Assembly (NCBI RefSeq): GCF_000427865.1
Contig: NZ_ATYV01000001.1
Span: 166,435-230,434 of the forward strand
DNA: 64,000 nt
Direction of reading: 5' to 3'
Source of the DNA: Corynebacterium sputi DSM 45148
GTDB lineage: Bacteria > Actinomycetota > Actinomycetes > Mycobacteriales > Mycobacteriaceae
Below, piece by piece: positions 46,568-55,247 of this stretch; within the stretch, counting starts at the first letter, position 1, and each line of letters begins with the position of its first letter. The position numbers were made by a program, and so were the translations under genes. The notes under the pieces are model-generated. The model saw only the letters and a program-made list of their open reading frames with translations, was not told the DNA's origin and did not search any database.

Positions 46568-46867
46568 ATGGACCCACTTCTTCGAGCAAGCATTGAGGAA
46601 ATCAACAAGATCGACCCGTACGGATTCTTCGCCGGCGCGGCCGAAAACCCGGACGCGCCGTGGGATGAGTACGCACCGGAGGCCAAGGACTTCCTGCTAC
46701 ACATGCGGCAGCACGGGCCCATCGATATCGCGGCCTTGGACGTCATCTGGAACAAGTGGTTCGGCAGCCCCGGCGATCCCGTCACGGTGACCAAACTGGT
46801 CGGTGAAGAGCGGGCGGAAGTACTAGTAGACCGCCTGAATAAGGTGTGGGGAGAGGCTCACAAGTAG
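46568..46867 (+). CDS. Conserved hypothetical protein, 99 aa
   Basis: Starts with ATG 46568 without a clear ribosome-binding site, so it may be leaderless. It reads LLRASIEEINKIDPYGFFAG and then IDIAALDVIWNKWFGSPGDP, a compact helical protein resembling DUF1871-like small proteins. No function is known. It is convergent with thrC. Confidence 0.65.
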   Translation: MDPLLRASIEEINKIDPYGFFAGAAENPDAPWDEYAPEAKDFLLHMRQHGPIDIAALDVIWNKWFGSPGDPVTVTKLVGEERAEVLVDRLNKVWGEAHK

Positions 46868-46900
46868 TTCTCGGGTGAGCCCCGCCGCGGCCCTAGAGGT

Positions 46901-48337
46901 CTAAGCTTCGACGATGTTGTCCGTGATGAAGTTCTTCACCACGTCCAGATCGTTCGGGAGCGCCTCCACACGCATGTCAGTGTCGAGGATGTCCTTGAAA
47001 CGCTCGGGCACCTCCGGCTCGCCGCCGGTGGCCTCGCGGATGGTGTCAGCGAACTTCACCGGCAGTGCGGTCTCCAGGCAGATGATGGGGGAGTTGACCT
47101 TGTCGCGCAGATCGCGGGCGGCCTTCACGCCGTCGGCGGTGTGCGGGTCGATCATGACGCCGAGGCGCTCCCAGCAATCGCGGATCGTGGAGACGCGATC
47201 GGCATGGGTCGAAGTCCCCGACAGGAATCCGTGCTGGGAAGCGGCGGAGGGGAAGGTGGGGTCGTCGGAAAGCGAGAAGCCACCGTCCTTAACCTGAGTG
47301 CCAAAGAGATCCGCGGTGCGCTCTGCATCGCGACCCAGCAGATCGAAGATGAACCGCTCGAAGTTGGATGCCTTGGAAATGTCCATTGACGGGCTGGAGG
47401 TCTCCATCGTCTCCGCGGAGGTGCGCACGCGGTAGTCGCCGGTGCGGAAGAACTCGTCGAGGACGTCATTCTCATTGGTGGCGACAATGAGGCGGTCGAT
47501 CGGCACACCCATGGACTTGGCGATGTGGCCGGCGCAGACGTCGCCGAAGTTGCCCGTCGGGACGCTGAAGCTGACCTTCTGGTCATTGGACTCAGTGATG
47601 CGGATCCAGCTGGAGACGTAGTACACAACCTGGGCCATCAAGCGGGCCCAGTTGATGGAGTTGACCGTGCCGATGCGGTTCTTCTTCTTGAAGTCCAGGT
47701 CTGCAGAGACACCCTTGACGATGTCCTGGCAGTCATCGAAGACACCGGAGAGAGCGATGTTGTGGATGTTCTCATCGAGAAGTCCGAACATCTGCGCCTG
47801 CTGGAACGGGGTCATGCGGCCGGCGGGAGTCAGCATGAATACGGAGATGCCATCGCGGCCACGCATGGCGTATTCGGCGGAGGAGCCAGTGTCACCGGAG
47901 GTGGCGCCCAGGATGTTGAGGGTCTCGCCGCGACGGGAAAGCTCGTATTCGAAGAGCTCACCGAGGAGCTGCATCGCCATGTCCTTGAACGCGGCGGTGG
48001 GGCCCTCGGAGAGGTGTCCGATGTAGAGGCCGTCCTCGAGCTCGGTGACTGGGACGATATCTTCGCTGGAGAACTTCGGGTACGTGTACGCGCGTGCCGC
48101 GATGGCCTTGAGGTCGTCGACCGGAATGTCATCGACGAACAACTGGAGAATCTCGCCAGCCAGGGCCGCATAGCCTTCCTCGGCGAGCACGCCGCGCCAG
48201 CGGGTCAGCGTGTCGTCGTCAAGCTGCGGGTAGTCCGCAGGGAGGTAAAGGCCGCCGTCCGGAGCAAGTCCACCGAGGAGGATGTCCGAGAAGGAGGCAC
48301 GGGTGCCCTTGGGGTCGCGCGTCGAGATGTAGTCCAC
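46901..48337 (-). CDS. thrC: Threonine synthase
   Basis: 478 residues. GTG 48337 is chosen because the conserved N-terminus DYISTRDPKG begins there and a -10-like TAGACT ends eight bases before it, indicating a leaderless transcript. It is a PLP enzyme converting O-phosphohomoserine to threonine. Signatures are YISTRDPKG, the Schiff-base Lys in EGPTAAFKDMAMQ, LGATSGDTGSSAEYAM and the phosphate-binding PTGNFGDV. The length fits the long fungal/corynebacterial ThrC type. Strong call. Confidence 0.96.
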   Translation of the reverse strand: MDYISTRDPKGTRASFSDILLGGLAPDGGLYLPADYPQLDDDTLTRWRGVLAEEGYAALAGEILQLFVDDIPVDDLKAIAARAYTYPKFSSEDIVPVTELEDGLYIGHLSEGPTAAFKDMAMQLLGELFEYELSRRGETLNILGATSGDTGSSAEYAMRGRDGISVFMLTPAGRMTPFQQAQMFGLLDENIHNIALSGVFDDCQDIVKGVSADLDFKKKNRIGTVNSINWARLMAQVVYYVSSWIRITESNDQKVSFSVPTGNFGDVCAGHIAKSMGVPIDRLIVATNENDVLDEFFRTGDYRVRTSAETMETSSPSMDISKASNFERFIFDLLGRDAERTADLFGTQVKDGGFSLSDDPTFPSAASQHGFLSGTSTHADRVSTIRDCWERLGVMIDPHTADGVKAARDLRDKVNSPIICLETALPVKFADTIREATGGEPEVPERFKDILDTDMRVEALPNDLDVVKNFITDNIVEA

Positions 48338-48345
48338 GATTGTCC

Positions 48346-48351
48346 AGTCTA
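48346..48351 (-). promoter_or_regulatory. -10 element of thrC (leaderless promoter)
   Basis: TAGACT on the minus strand ends eight bases before the GTG of thrC, the distance expected when transcription starts at or next to the start codon. No consensus -35 is visible, which is common in corynebacteria. Confidence 0.45.
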
Positions 48352-48487
48352 ACGGGTGGGCTGATGGTGGGCACATCCAGTAGGCTATTTCCTGCAGAAG
48401 CGCAATGAACCACATAGGGGGTTTTGTGAAAGACGCATTCTTTGAGCCCCAGCTATTGATCAGCCGTATCGGAACCGGAGTATTTGT

Positions 48488-50242
48488 TTGTCAAGTAATG
48501 TAAGCGGTAGATATGTTGACCCGGAAGTTACTGCTATCACCCTCTCAGATGATCAGCGCCTCGACCTGAGTCGTGGTTCGGTTTTGATTGTGACGGGTGC
48601 CAATAACTCGGGGAAAACTACTTTTCTGAATGAGTTCTATGCGCAACTGGGCCGCACTCAGAATGGTGAAATACCTGCCAAAATAGTCACTCGGGTTGAT
48701 CTTGACTGGAATGTTAATCCTGATGAAAAAATTGCATATATCAAGCGAAACTATGTTCACAAGATTCGGAACGGGACAAACTCATATCTACTTCCACGGA
48801 AATTATTGAGTGACTACAAGCTTCAATTATCATCCAAGTTGGAGAATTCTTTCGGAGATATGATATCGGCGTTTATCAAGTTCGATGATGCAATCGGCCG
48901 GGTTGGGGAATCGGTTTTTAAAGAAAAGACGGACGCGGTGTATTCAGAGAGTCAAGATTCGCCTCATCCGATTGAGGAGATCGTAAGGAGCCCTGAGGAT
49001 TTCCGAGTTCTTGAGGAATCCTTCAGAGAAATATTTTTCCAAGAGATTACGCTTGATGATTTTGGCCGCCAAGTGGGATATAGGTTAGGTGAGGTCGATG
49101 ATAAAGGAGCAAGTCGAACAGGGCCGGTAGACAGCGAGCTGTTGAGCAATGTGCGTAGCCTGCCGGCGATTCAAGATCAGGGGTTGGGGATGCGGGCGAC
49201 GCTTGGCATACTGATCGCTATTTTGGGTGGTAAACAGGAAATTCTCCTCGTAGATGAACCAGAGGCGTTTCTTCATCCTCCGCAAGCGAAAAAGCTCGCA
49301 TCGGTGTTGACGCGTCTGGCAGTAGAGCGCAAAAAGACCCTACTAGTCGCAACGCATGATAGGAACTATATTAACGGAATTCTGGATGTAGATCATGGGC
49401 AGGTTAGTTTTCTCCGGCTAAACCGAGTGGAGCATGACCTAGATATAAACATAGTTGATATGGGACTGATTGAATCTGCGAAAGCCGGCTCTCTGGTCCG
49501 TTATTCGCCACTGCTGGATACTCTTTTTCATAAGTTGACCATTGTCGTAGAAGGCGAGTCCGACGCAATATTCTTCTCCGCGGCATTCAGTCATATGTTG
49601 GAAGATTCTCCCAGCGAATTGCAAATATCTCCTTCGGATATTCTCATACTCCCATGTGGCGGAAAGGCTGCGCAATCTATTGTTCTGGATTTAGTTAGGA
49701 AAATGGGTTCGAAGGCGGCGGTAATTTGCGACTTTGATATATTCTCCGACGATGGCCAGTTTAGGTCGATTTGGGAAGCGGCTGGGAATAACTGGTCAGG
49801 TGTAAATGAACAGTATAGGTCGTTTAGTAACTTTGTAGATGAAAACTCACTTGCTCCCGAGTCTGCCGAGCTCATCCTTTCATTAAAAGAGGTTGTTGAT
49901 TCAATTTCTGCAGATTCTGGTATCCATAACTCTCAGATCAAAAAGCAAGTCAGTGATGTGATTAGTTTTCCATCCCCGTGGAAGGCCTATAAGAGTCATG
50001 GGGTCGAAGCGGTTGTCGGGGAATTCCCTTATGAGGGGATCGATGATTTGCTTGGGCTGTGCTTGGAAAAGGGAATCGCCATTAATCCGTATGGAGAGCT
50101 TGAATCTTTCGCTAGATTTAAACAGGGGTTTGAATGTAAGAAGAATTCAAACTGGCCTAAATTTGCCATTGAGAAAGATTTGCATAAACTTAATGAGGTG
50201 CAACAATTTCTATCGAGGGTATTGTGTCATTTGTCTAAATGA
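48488..50242 (+). CDS. OLD-like ATPase/TOPRIM nuclease, probable anti-phage protein
   Basis: 584 residues, start TTG 48488, seven bases after CCGGAG. Walker A GANNSGKTT is at residues 37-45, Walker B ILLVDEPEAFLHP near 252 with a following ATHDRNY, then a C-terminal TOPRIM domain (VVEGESDAIFF near 353; CDFDIFSDDG near 414). This ABC-ATPase plus TOPRIM order is that of the OLD nuclease family, single-gene class, used against phages. The gene is visibly AT-richer than its neighbours, pointing to recent transfer. No UvrD-type partner is adjacent, so it would act alone. A 25-codon ORF (48427-48504) overlaps its start. Confidence 0.83.
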   Translation: MSSNVSGRYVDPEVTAITLSDDQRLDLSRGSVLIVTGANNSGKTTFLNEFYAQLGRTQNGEIPAKIVTRVDLDWNVNPDEKIAYIKRNYVHKIRNGTNSYLLPRKLLSDYKLQLSSKLENSFGDMISAFIKFDDAIGRVGESVFKEKTDAVYSESQDSPHPIEEIVRSPEDFRVLEESFREIFFQEITLDDFGRQVGYRLGEVDDKGASRTGPVDSELLSNVRSLPAIQDQGLGMRATLGILIAILGGKQEILLVDEPEAFLHPPQAKKLASVLTRLAVERKKTLLVATHDRNYINGILDVDHGQVSFLRLNRVEHDLDINIVDMGLIESAKAGSLVRYSPLLDTLFHKLTIVVEGESDAIFFSAAFSHMLEDSPSELQISPSDILILPCGGKAAQSIVLDLVRKMGSKAAVICDFDIFSDDGQFRSIWEAAGNNWSGVNEQYRSFSNFVDENSLAPESAELILSLKEVVDSISADSGIHNSQIKKQVSDVISFPSPWKAYKSHGVEAVVGEFPYEGIDDLLGLCLEKGIAINPYGELESFARFKQGFECKKNSNWPKFAIEKDLHKLNEVQQFLSRVLCHLSK

Positions 50243-50498
50243 GTAGGTTTGGCTCGCTGGTTGTATCTTCCCGGGGTGGACAGGGGTGAATTCTTCAAGC
50301 ATTGATATTCGTCTATTTGGATTAACTCAACTACTTGTCGGACTGTATTCCGCCTTGGGAGACATCACCTGGGTTAAACATCTCGCGTGATCCAGTCGCA
50401 TGCCGCAGAGCTCATCTGGGAGTTGACTTGAGGTGAGTTCGGTCGATGAGGGAGTCCGCGCATCAATTTGAGTGCCATATCCGAGAAGGATCACTCTC

Positions 50499-51103
50499 AT
50501 GACACGCCACATCCTCGTCGTGGTTGGTCCCCGTTGCCAGGGGCCCTCAACTATGACTGGTCAATTCCTATATCGGCGCTGCATGAAACGGTGGGTGCGG
50601 GTTCGTGTCGTCGATCTCGCTTCCACGCATCCGCGCATGCGAGGCACGTTGTCAGCCTCATGCGACGATGACCAAAGCACCCGGAGCTGGACGTCGCATG
50701 CTATCTCGATGTCGTGTTCTGGGGACGAACATCTGGTTTTCTTTCTGTGGGCCGGGCTCGTATCCGGCGGTACTGAAGTCCTTCATCGACCGGGTCGTCT
50801 TCTCCGGCGCGACGTTCTGGTACCGCGAAAGGAACGGACTCCCGGAGCAGCTCATCAAGGGCCGCCTGGATCGTCATGACGATGGACGGCCCGACCTGGT
50901 GGAATCATTTTGTCTATCCCGATGTCCCGGGGGCCAGCCTGAAGCAGGCCATCTTCGGATACCGCCGGGTGAAGATGAAGAGAATCCCGCGATTCACCTC
51001 GGTGTGTTCCGGTGATGCAGGGATATGGGCGGAGGGGATCCCCCGGATCGCACAACTCGGACGCGTCGATGCTGGCGTTGCCGCTCGTCCCCGCCGGAAG
51101 TAG
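50499..51103 (+). pseudogene. Frameshifted NAD(P)H quinone-oxidoreductase-like gene (flavodoxin fold)
   Basis: Pieces of one protein are spread over several frames in the right order. TRHILVVVG opens at 50499, EHLVFF lies near 50727, SYPAVLKSFIDRVVFSGATF then WYRERNGLPEQLIKGR (another frame) at 50758-50866, and TMDGPTWWNHFVYPDVPGAS then FRRVKMKRIPRFTS-like sequence from 50880. Together they reconstruct a KefF/MdaB-type NAD(P)H dehydrogenase of about 200 residues. At least three frame changes make it non-functional. It lies in the decaying stretch between the OLD-like gene and rtcB. Confidence 0.8.
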
Positions 51104-51473
51104 TCGCTTGACGACGGATCCTTCACCACTTCCTCTCATTCTCCGGAAAAATCATTTGCTTTCGCGGAATCCTGTGATAAGTCTTAATGGTCGCGTTTTT
51201 GACGACGGTCACAGACCGCGACACGAGGTTTTATGAATCGGGATAGGGGCATCTCGGTTGTGGAGTTCGGCTTGACGGTTGTCGTCGACTCCTCTTCTCC
51301 GCAAAATACCGCGCATCTGTATTGCGGACGCCATGGCGTATCCACGGCGGCCGTTCTGTGCCAGGTGAGATGTGTTTGTGGTGCTCAGTGTGCTGATTCA
51401 GGAACCCGGAAAATTTACTGACTTCGGTCCCGCGCGGACGGACAACGAATCGCCGAAAGGCAAGGAGAAAACA
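51104..51473. other. Non-coding stretch between two broken genes
   Basis: 370 bases without a convincing gene. The only open frame (51233-51421) has no ribosome-binding site or recognisable protein. The sequence is less GC-rich in its left part (51130-51200). Nothing further can be supported. Confidence 0.45.
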
Positions 51474-51665
51474 ATGATTGACCATGCATCGCGCCGACAG
51501 CTACATCTGCAGTTTATGCAGTCCTCGTTACGTGGAGTTCTTTCAGCGAAACGAGGCGTGAAGACGGACATTATGACCCCGGCCGCCCCAGTCGGAACTG
51601 TTGTGCCCGATTCCCGTGAATTCACCGCGACAATGCCCCCACCATCTATTCCAATAGTCACCTGA
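51474..51665 (+). CDS. Small hypothetical protein, 63 aa
   Basis: ATG 51474 lies eight bases after CAAGGAGAA, a good ribosome-binding site. It reads MIDHASRRQLHLQFMQSSL and ends in a Pro/Thr-rich tail (ATMPPPSIPIVT). No family is recognised. It lies 36 bases before the interrupted rtcB gene on the same strand and could be a leader or a companion. Being in a decaying region, it may also be a chance ORF. Confidence 0.4.
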   Translation: MIDHASRRQLHLQFMQSSLRGVLSAKRGVKTDIMTPAAPVGTVVPDSREFTATMPPPSIPIVT

Positions 51666-51701
51666 GCGTGACTACGTACATCTGAAAGGAGGGAGACTCC
51701 C

Positions 51702-52883
51702 ATGTCTCCCACGAAGATTGCTGACCGGGTGCTGTCCTGGGCCAGCATCATCGACGACACCACCCGCGAGCAGGCCATCGCCCTCGCTGGCCTGCCGTTC
51801 ATCCAGCCACACATCGCGCTGATGCCGGACGTGCACGCTGGAATGGGAAGTGCCGTCGGGACGGTCATCCCGACCGAGAAGGCCGTGATCCCCGCTGCTG
51901 TCGGCGTGGATATCGGCTGCGGCATGATTGCCGCTCGCACCCGGTATGCCGCAGCTGACCTGGACCGAATCAGTCTGGAGGAGCTCCGCGACCAGCTTGA
52001 GTGATCCATCCCGCTGTCTCCGGGCAGCTACAACCGGAAGAGCCACCTCGATCACACTGCAGATCGGATCGCAGAGCTCGAGGACCTTGCGGAGGAAGAC
52101 GGCGTTGACTTGTCCCACTCTCCGAAGTGGCGCGAACAGCTCGGTTCCCTCGGCGGCGGAAACCACTTCATTGAGCTCTGTCTCGATGAGGAAGACCGGG
52201 TCTGGTGCTTCCTGCACTCCGGCTCTCGTGGCGTGGGCAACAAGATCGCCCGCAAGCACATCAAGACCGCGCAGAGTCTGTGTAAGAAGTGGTTCATCCA
52301 GCTCGCCGATCCTGATCACGCTTACCTCGTGGAGGGAACTCCTGAGTTCACGAGGTATCTGAAGGATCTGGCGTGGGCGCAGAAGTTCGCTGCGCTGAAT
52401 CGAGACGACATGATGGATCGGTTCGTCGACCAGCTCGCACGTCTCATGGGAGACCCCGCCGGTGAAGTAGAGGTGGAGCGGATCAACACGCACCACAACT
52501 ACACCGAGAAGGTCACCATCAAGGGAAAGTCTGTGTGGCTGACCCGTAAAGGTGCAATCAACGCCGAAGAAGGCCGGCCCGGCTTGATTCCCGGTTCCAT
52601 GGGCACGCGCAGCTACGTGACCGTGGGCAAGGGCAATGCTTCTGCATTGTTCTCTGCGCCGCACGGGGCTGGTCGGGCGATGTCCAGGCGAGAGGCGAAG
52701 CGTCAGTTCACTATCGATGATCTGGCTACTCAGATGGGGGACATTGTCTACCGTCACGGCGAGCAGTGGATCGACGAGATTCCCACGGCATACAAGCCCA
52801 TTGACCAGGTCATGGCAGATGCATCTGACCTCGTCGAGATCCGACACACTCTTCGGCAAGTGATGAATGTGAAGGGAACGTAA
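51702..52883 (+). pseudogene. rtcB: RtcB RNA ligase gene interrupted by an in-frame TGA
   Basis: One continuous frame encodes an RtcB-type 3'-phosphate RNA ligase, except for a single TGA at 52002-52004 (codon 101). Before the stop: LMPDVHAGMGSAVGTVIPT and GVDIGCGM with the metal Cys. After it: GGGNHFIEL, HSGSRGVGNK, INTHHNY, PGSMGTRSYV, and the guanylylation-site motif PHGAGRAMSRREAKR. All metal and nucleotide motifs are intact, so the gene is either freshly inactivated or read through. A perfect 7-bp hairpin (GGGAGAC with GTCTCCC, 51691-51710) encloses the ATG. Archease or RNA-repair partners are not visible nearby. Confidence 0.85.
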
Positions 52884-52892
52884 GCGAAGGTG

Positions 52893-52929
52893 ACGTCGTG
52901 AAGCGAGATTTTTCGCTTTACGACGTTTT
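52893..52929. terminator. Bidirectional-looking terminator after rtcB
   Basis: ACGTCGTGAAGCGA (52893-52906) pairs with TCGCTTTACGACGT (52913-52926; one G-T pair) around a T-rich loop and is followed by TTTT. It separates the broken rtcB from the iron-uptake operon. Confidence 0.85.
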
Positions 52930-53014
52930 CAGCTTGAATCCATCACCCTCAATCCCCAAAGGGATTCGGTAAAGCTGATGGGCGCCGTCCCTAAAGTAGT
53001 GTTTGGAACTTGTG

Positions 53015-53033
53015 TTAGGTGAGACTAGCCTTT
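53015..53033 (+). promoter_or_regulatory. DtxR/IdeR-type iron box
   Basis: TTAGGTGAGACTAGCCTTT closely follows the 19-base DtxR consensus, an inverted repeat of TTAGG with a TA-rich centre. It lies 75 bases before the start of the siderophore-binding lipoprotein gene. DtxR with Fe2+ represses iron-uptake operons in corynebacteria, so the operon should be induced by iron starvation. Binding is inferred from the match. Confidence 0.75.
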
Positions 53034-53108
53034 TGGTCGGTAATATGTCCGCTCGGACATTCCCCGGCTGGTGATGACACGGCCGGAGCCTATGGAAAGG
53101 AAACGCGA

Positions 53109-54158
53109 ATGCGTTTTTCACGAGTTCTCGGCGCGACCACCGCGCTCGCACTCGCCGCCGGCATGGTGGCATGTTCCTCTGATGACTCCAATGAGCCGAC
53201 CGAGGACACCAACTCCGCTGCATCGTCGGCTGAGGGCTTCCCCATTGAGGTAGAGCACGTTTACGGCGTCACGGAAATCCCGGAGAACCCCGAGCGTGTC
53301 GCCACCGTCGCCTGGGCGAACCACGAAGTTCCGCTGGCAATGGACATCGTTCCCGTTGGCATGAGCAAGGTCTCCTGGGGTGACGATGACGGCAACGGCA
53401 TCCTCCCGTGGGTCGAAGACAAGCTCGATGAGCTCGGCGGCGAAGAGCCCGTCCTATTCGACGAGACTGACGGCATCGACTTCGAAGCTGTCGCGGACAC
53501 CCAGCCGGACGTCATCCTCGCCGGCTACTCGGGACTGACCCAGGAGGAGTACGACACTCTCTCCAAGATCGCCCCGACCATCGCATTCCCGAAGGACAGC
53601 GTCGCCTGGGGTACCTCCGTTGACGACATGATCACGATCAACTCCGAGGCACTGGGCCTGAGCGACCAGGGCGAGGCCCTGATCGAGGACCTGGATTCGC
53701 AGGCCCAGGCAGCGCTGGATGAGAACCCGGAGCTCAAGGACAAGAAGGTCATGTTCGCCTTCTTCGATCCGACCGATCTGAGCCAGTTCGGCTACTACAC
53801 CAGCCACGACACCCGCCCGGGCTTCCTGGAAGGACTTGGCCTGCCGACCCCGGAGGTCGTCGAAGAGGCTTCCGCACAGTCTGATGACTTCTACGCTGAG
53901 ATCAGCTCCGAGGCCGCTGACCAGCTGCAGGATGTGGACATCATCGTCACCTACGGAGACCCCGATGGCGACCTCATCGAGCAGCTGCAGGCTGACCCGC
54001 TGCTGAACAAGATCCCGGCTATCGCTGAGGGCAACATCGTCATCCTCGAGGATGATTCGCCGCTGGCAGCCTCGGCCAACCCGTCCCCGCTGTCTATCCC
54101 GTGGGGTATCTCGGAGTACTTCGCTCTGCTCAACAGCACGAACGATTCCTCCAACTAA
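53109..54158 (+). CDS. Iron-siderophore ABC transporter substrate-binding lipoprotein
   Basis: 349 residues from ATG 53109, with GGAAAGGAAACG upstream. The lipoprotein signal peptide has a basic start, an Ala/Leu-rich core and the lipobox AGMVAC (Cys22). A class III periplasmic-binding fold follows: VYGVTEIPENPERVATV at the N-lobe, TQPDVILAGYSGLTQEEYD, and WGISEYFALL at the end, all typical of Fe3+-siderophore or heme binders (FepB/FhuD). It is first in an operon with two FecCD permeases and an ATPase, under a DtxR box. The ligand type is unknown. Confidence 0.93.
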   Translation: MRFSRVLGATTALALAAGMVACSSDDSNEPTEDTNSAASSAEGFPIEVEHVYGVTEIPENPERVATVAWANHEVPLAMDIVPVGMSKVSWGDDDGNGILPWVEDKLDELGGEEPVLFDETDGIDFEAVADTQPDVILAGYSGLTQEEYDTLSKIAPTIAFPKDSVAWGTSVDDMITINSEALGLSDQGEALIEDLDSQAQAALDENPELKDKKVMFAFFDPTDLSQFGYYTSHDTRPGFLEGLGLPTPEVVEEASAQSDDFYAEISSEAADQLQDVDIIVTYGDPDGDLIEQLQADPLLNKIPAIAEGNIVILEDDSPLAASANPSPLSIPWGISEYFALLNSTNDSSN

Positions 54159-54206
54159 CGCCATCAACGACGGCGGATTCAGCATCGGCAGGGGAGTGGA
54201 CCGGCA

Positions 54207-55247
54207 GTGGACGCGGGAACCAAAAATGGGACGGACATTAGTCCGACAGTCGCGGTAGCAGCCCGACGCAGTACAGCGTTGATCATCTGCGTCGTGGCGC
54301 TGGCACTGCTGGTGTTCGCCTCGGTGACGTTCGGCGTGCGGTCAGTATCGCTAGCTGACGTGTGGTCGGGGCTCCTCGGGCACACTGAATCCCTAGAGGA
54401 GTCTGCCGTCGCCAAGCGCGTCCCCAGAACGGTCCTGGCCATCCTGGTCGGTGCCGCACTGGCACTGTCGGGCGCGTCGATGCAGGCGGTGACGCGAAAC
54501 CCTCTGGCCGACCCCGGCATCTTTGGTGTGTCCGCTGGCGCGTCCTTCGCCGTGGTCATCGGTATCGCCTTCTTTAGCCTCAGCGCCCCGTACCCGACGA
54601 TGGCGGTGGCCATTCTCGGCGCGGCGGTGGCTGCGGTGTTTGTTTACAGCGTGGGCACTATTGGTCGCAGCGGAGCAACACCGTTGAAATTGGCATTGGC
54701 AGGCGCTGCAACGTCGGCGGCCCTGGTGTCACTGACATCAGCGGTGATGTTGCCGCGCGTTGATCAATTGCGGAACTTCCAGTTCTGGCAGATCGGCGGC
54801 GTGGGCGGCGGCTCCTGGGAGAAAATCACCATCGTCGCTCCGGTTCTGGGGATCGGCGCACTGATCGTATTCTTCAGCGCCAAGAGCATGAACTCCCTGG
54901 CCCTCGGTGACGAAATGGCAGCTGGTCTCGGAGAAAATGTGGTCCGCGCGCGAATCATCGCAACCGTCGGCTCCGTGATTCTCGCCGGCGCTGCCACTGC
55001 AGTTGCCGGCCCCATCGGCTTTGTTGGCCTCGTCGTGCCGCACATGTGCCGGCTCCTGGTTGGCCCTGACCATCGCTGGCTGTTGCCGTTCTCTGCGGTA
55101 GTTGGCGCGGCGCTGCTCGTAGCGGCTGACGTCGTCGGCCGGGTCGTAGCACGGCCTGAGGAAATCGAGGTCGGCATCGTGACGGCCATCATTGGTGCCC
55201 CGGTATTCATCTGGATCGTCCGGAAGCAGAAGGTGCAGTCACTGTGA
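54207..55247 (+). CDS. FecCD-type siderophore ABC permease (first subunit)
   Basis: 346 residues from GTG 54207. The permease has about nine to ten hydrophobic segments and the FecCD landmarks RVPRTVLAILVGAALALSGA (about 70-89), NPLADPGIFGVSAGA and GPIGFVGLVVPHMCRLLVG (about 270-288). The last of these includes the ATPase-coupling region. It pairs with the next permease, whose start overlaps its stop. The 48-base gap to the binding-protein gene shows no terminator. Confidence 0.94.
   Translation: MDAGTKNGTDISPTVAVAARRSTALIICVVALALLVFASVTFGVRSVSLADVWSGLLGHTESLEESAVAKRVPRTVLAILVGAALALSGASMQAVTRNPLADPGIFGVSAGASFAVVIGIAFFSLSAPYPTMAVAILGAAVAAVFVYSVGTIGRSGATPLKLALAGAATSAALVSLTSAVMLPRVDQLRNFQFWQIGGVGGGSWEKITIVAPVLGIGALIVFFSAKSMNSLALGDEMAAGLGENVVRARIIATVGSVILAGAATAVAGPIGFVGLVVPHMCRLLVGPDHRWLLPFSAVVGAALLVAADVVGRVVARPEEIEVGIVTAIIGAPVFIWIVRKQKVQSL

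Noticed and set aside
48488..50242. OLD-like gene considered as part of a two-gene Gabija or PARIS system
   Set aside because: No UvrD-like helicase (GajB) or AriB-like partner is adjacent; the following ORFs are a broken oxidoreductase and unrelated sequence.
51233..51421. Plus-strand 62-codon frame between broken genes
   Set aside because: It has no ribosome-binding site and no recognisable protein; the surroundings are degraded.
52002..52004. TGA in rtcB considered as a selenocysteine codon
   Set aside because: The position is not a catalytic Cys in RtcB, no SECIS-like element is evident, and the surroundings are decaying. A nonsense change is simpler.
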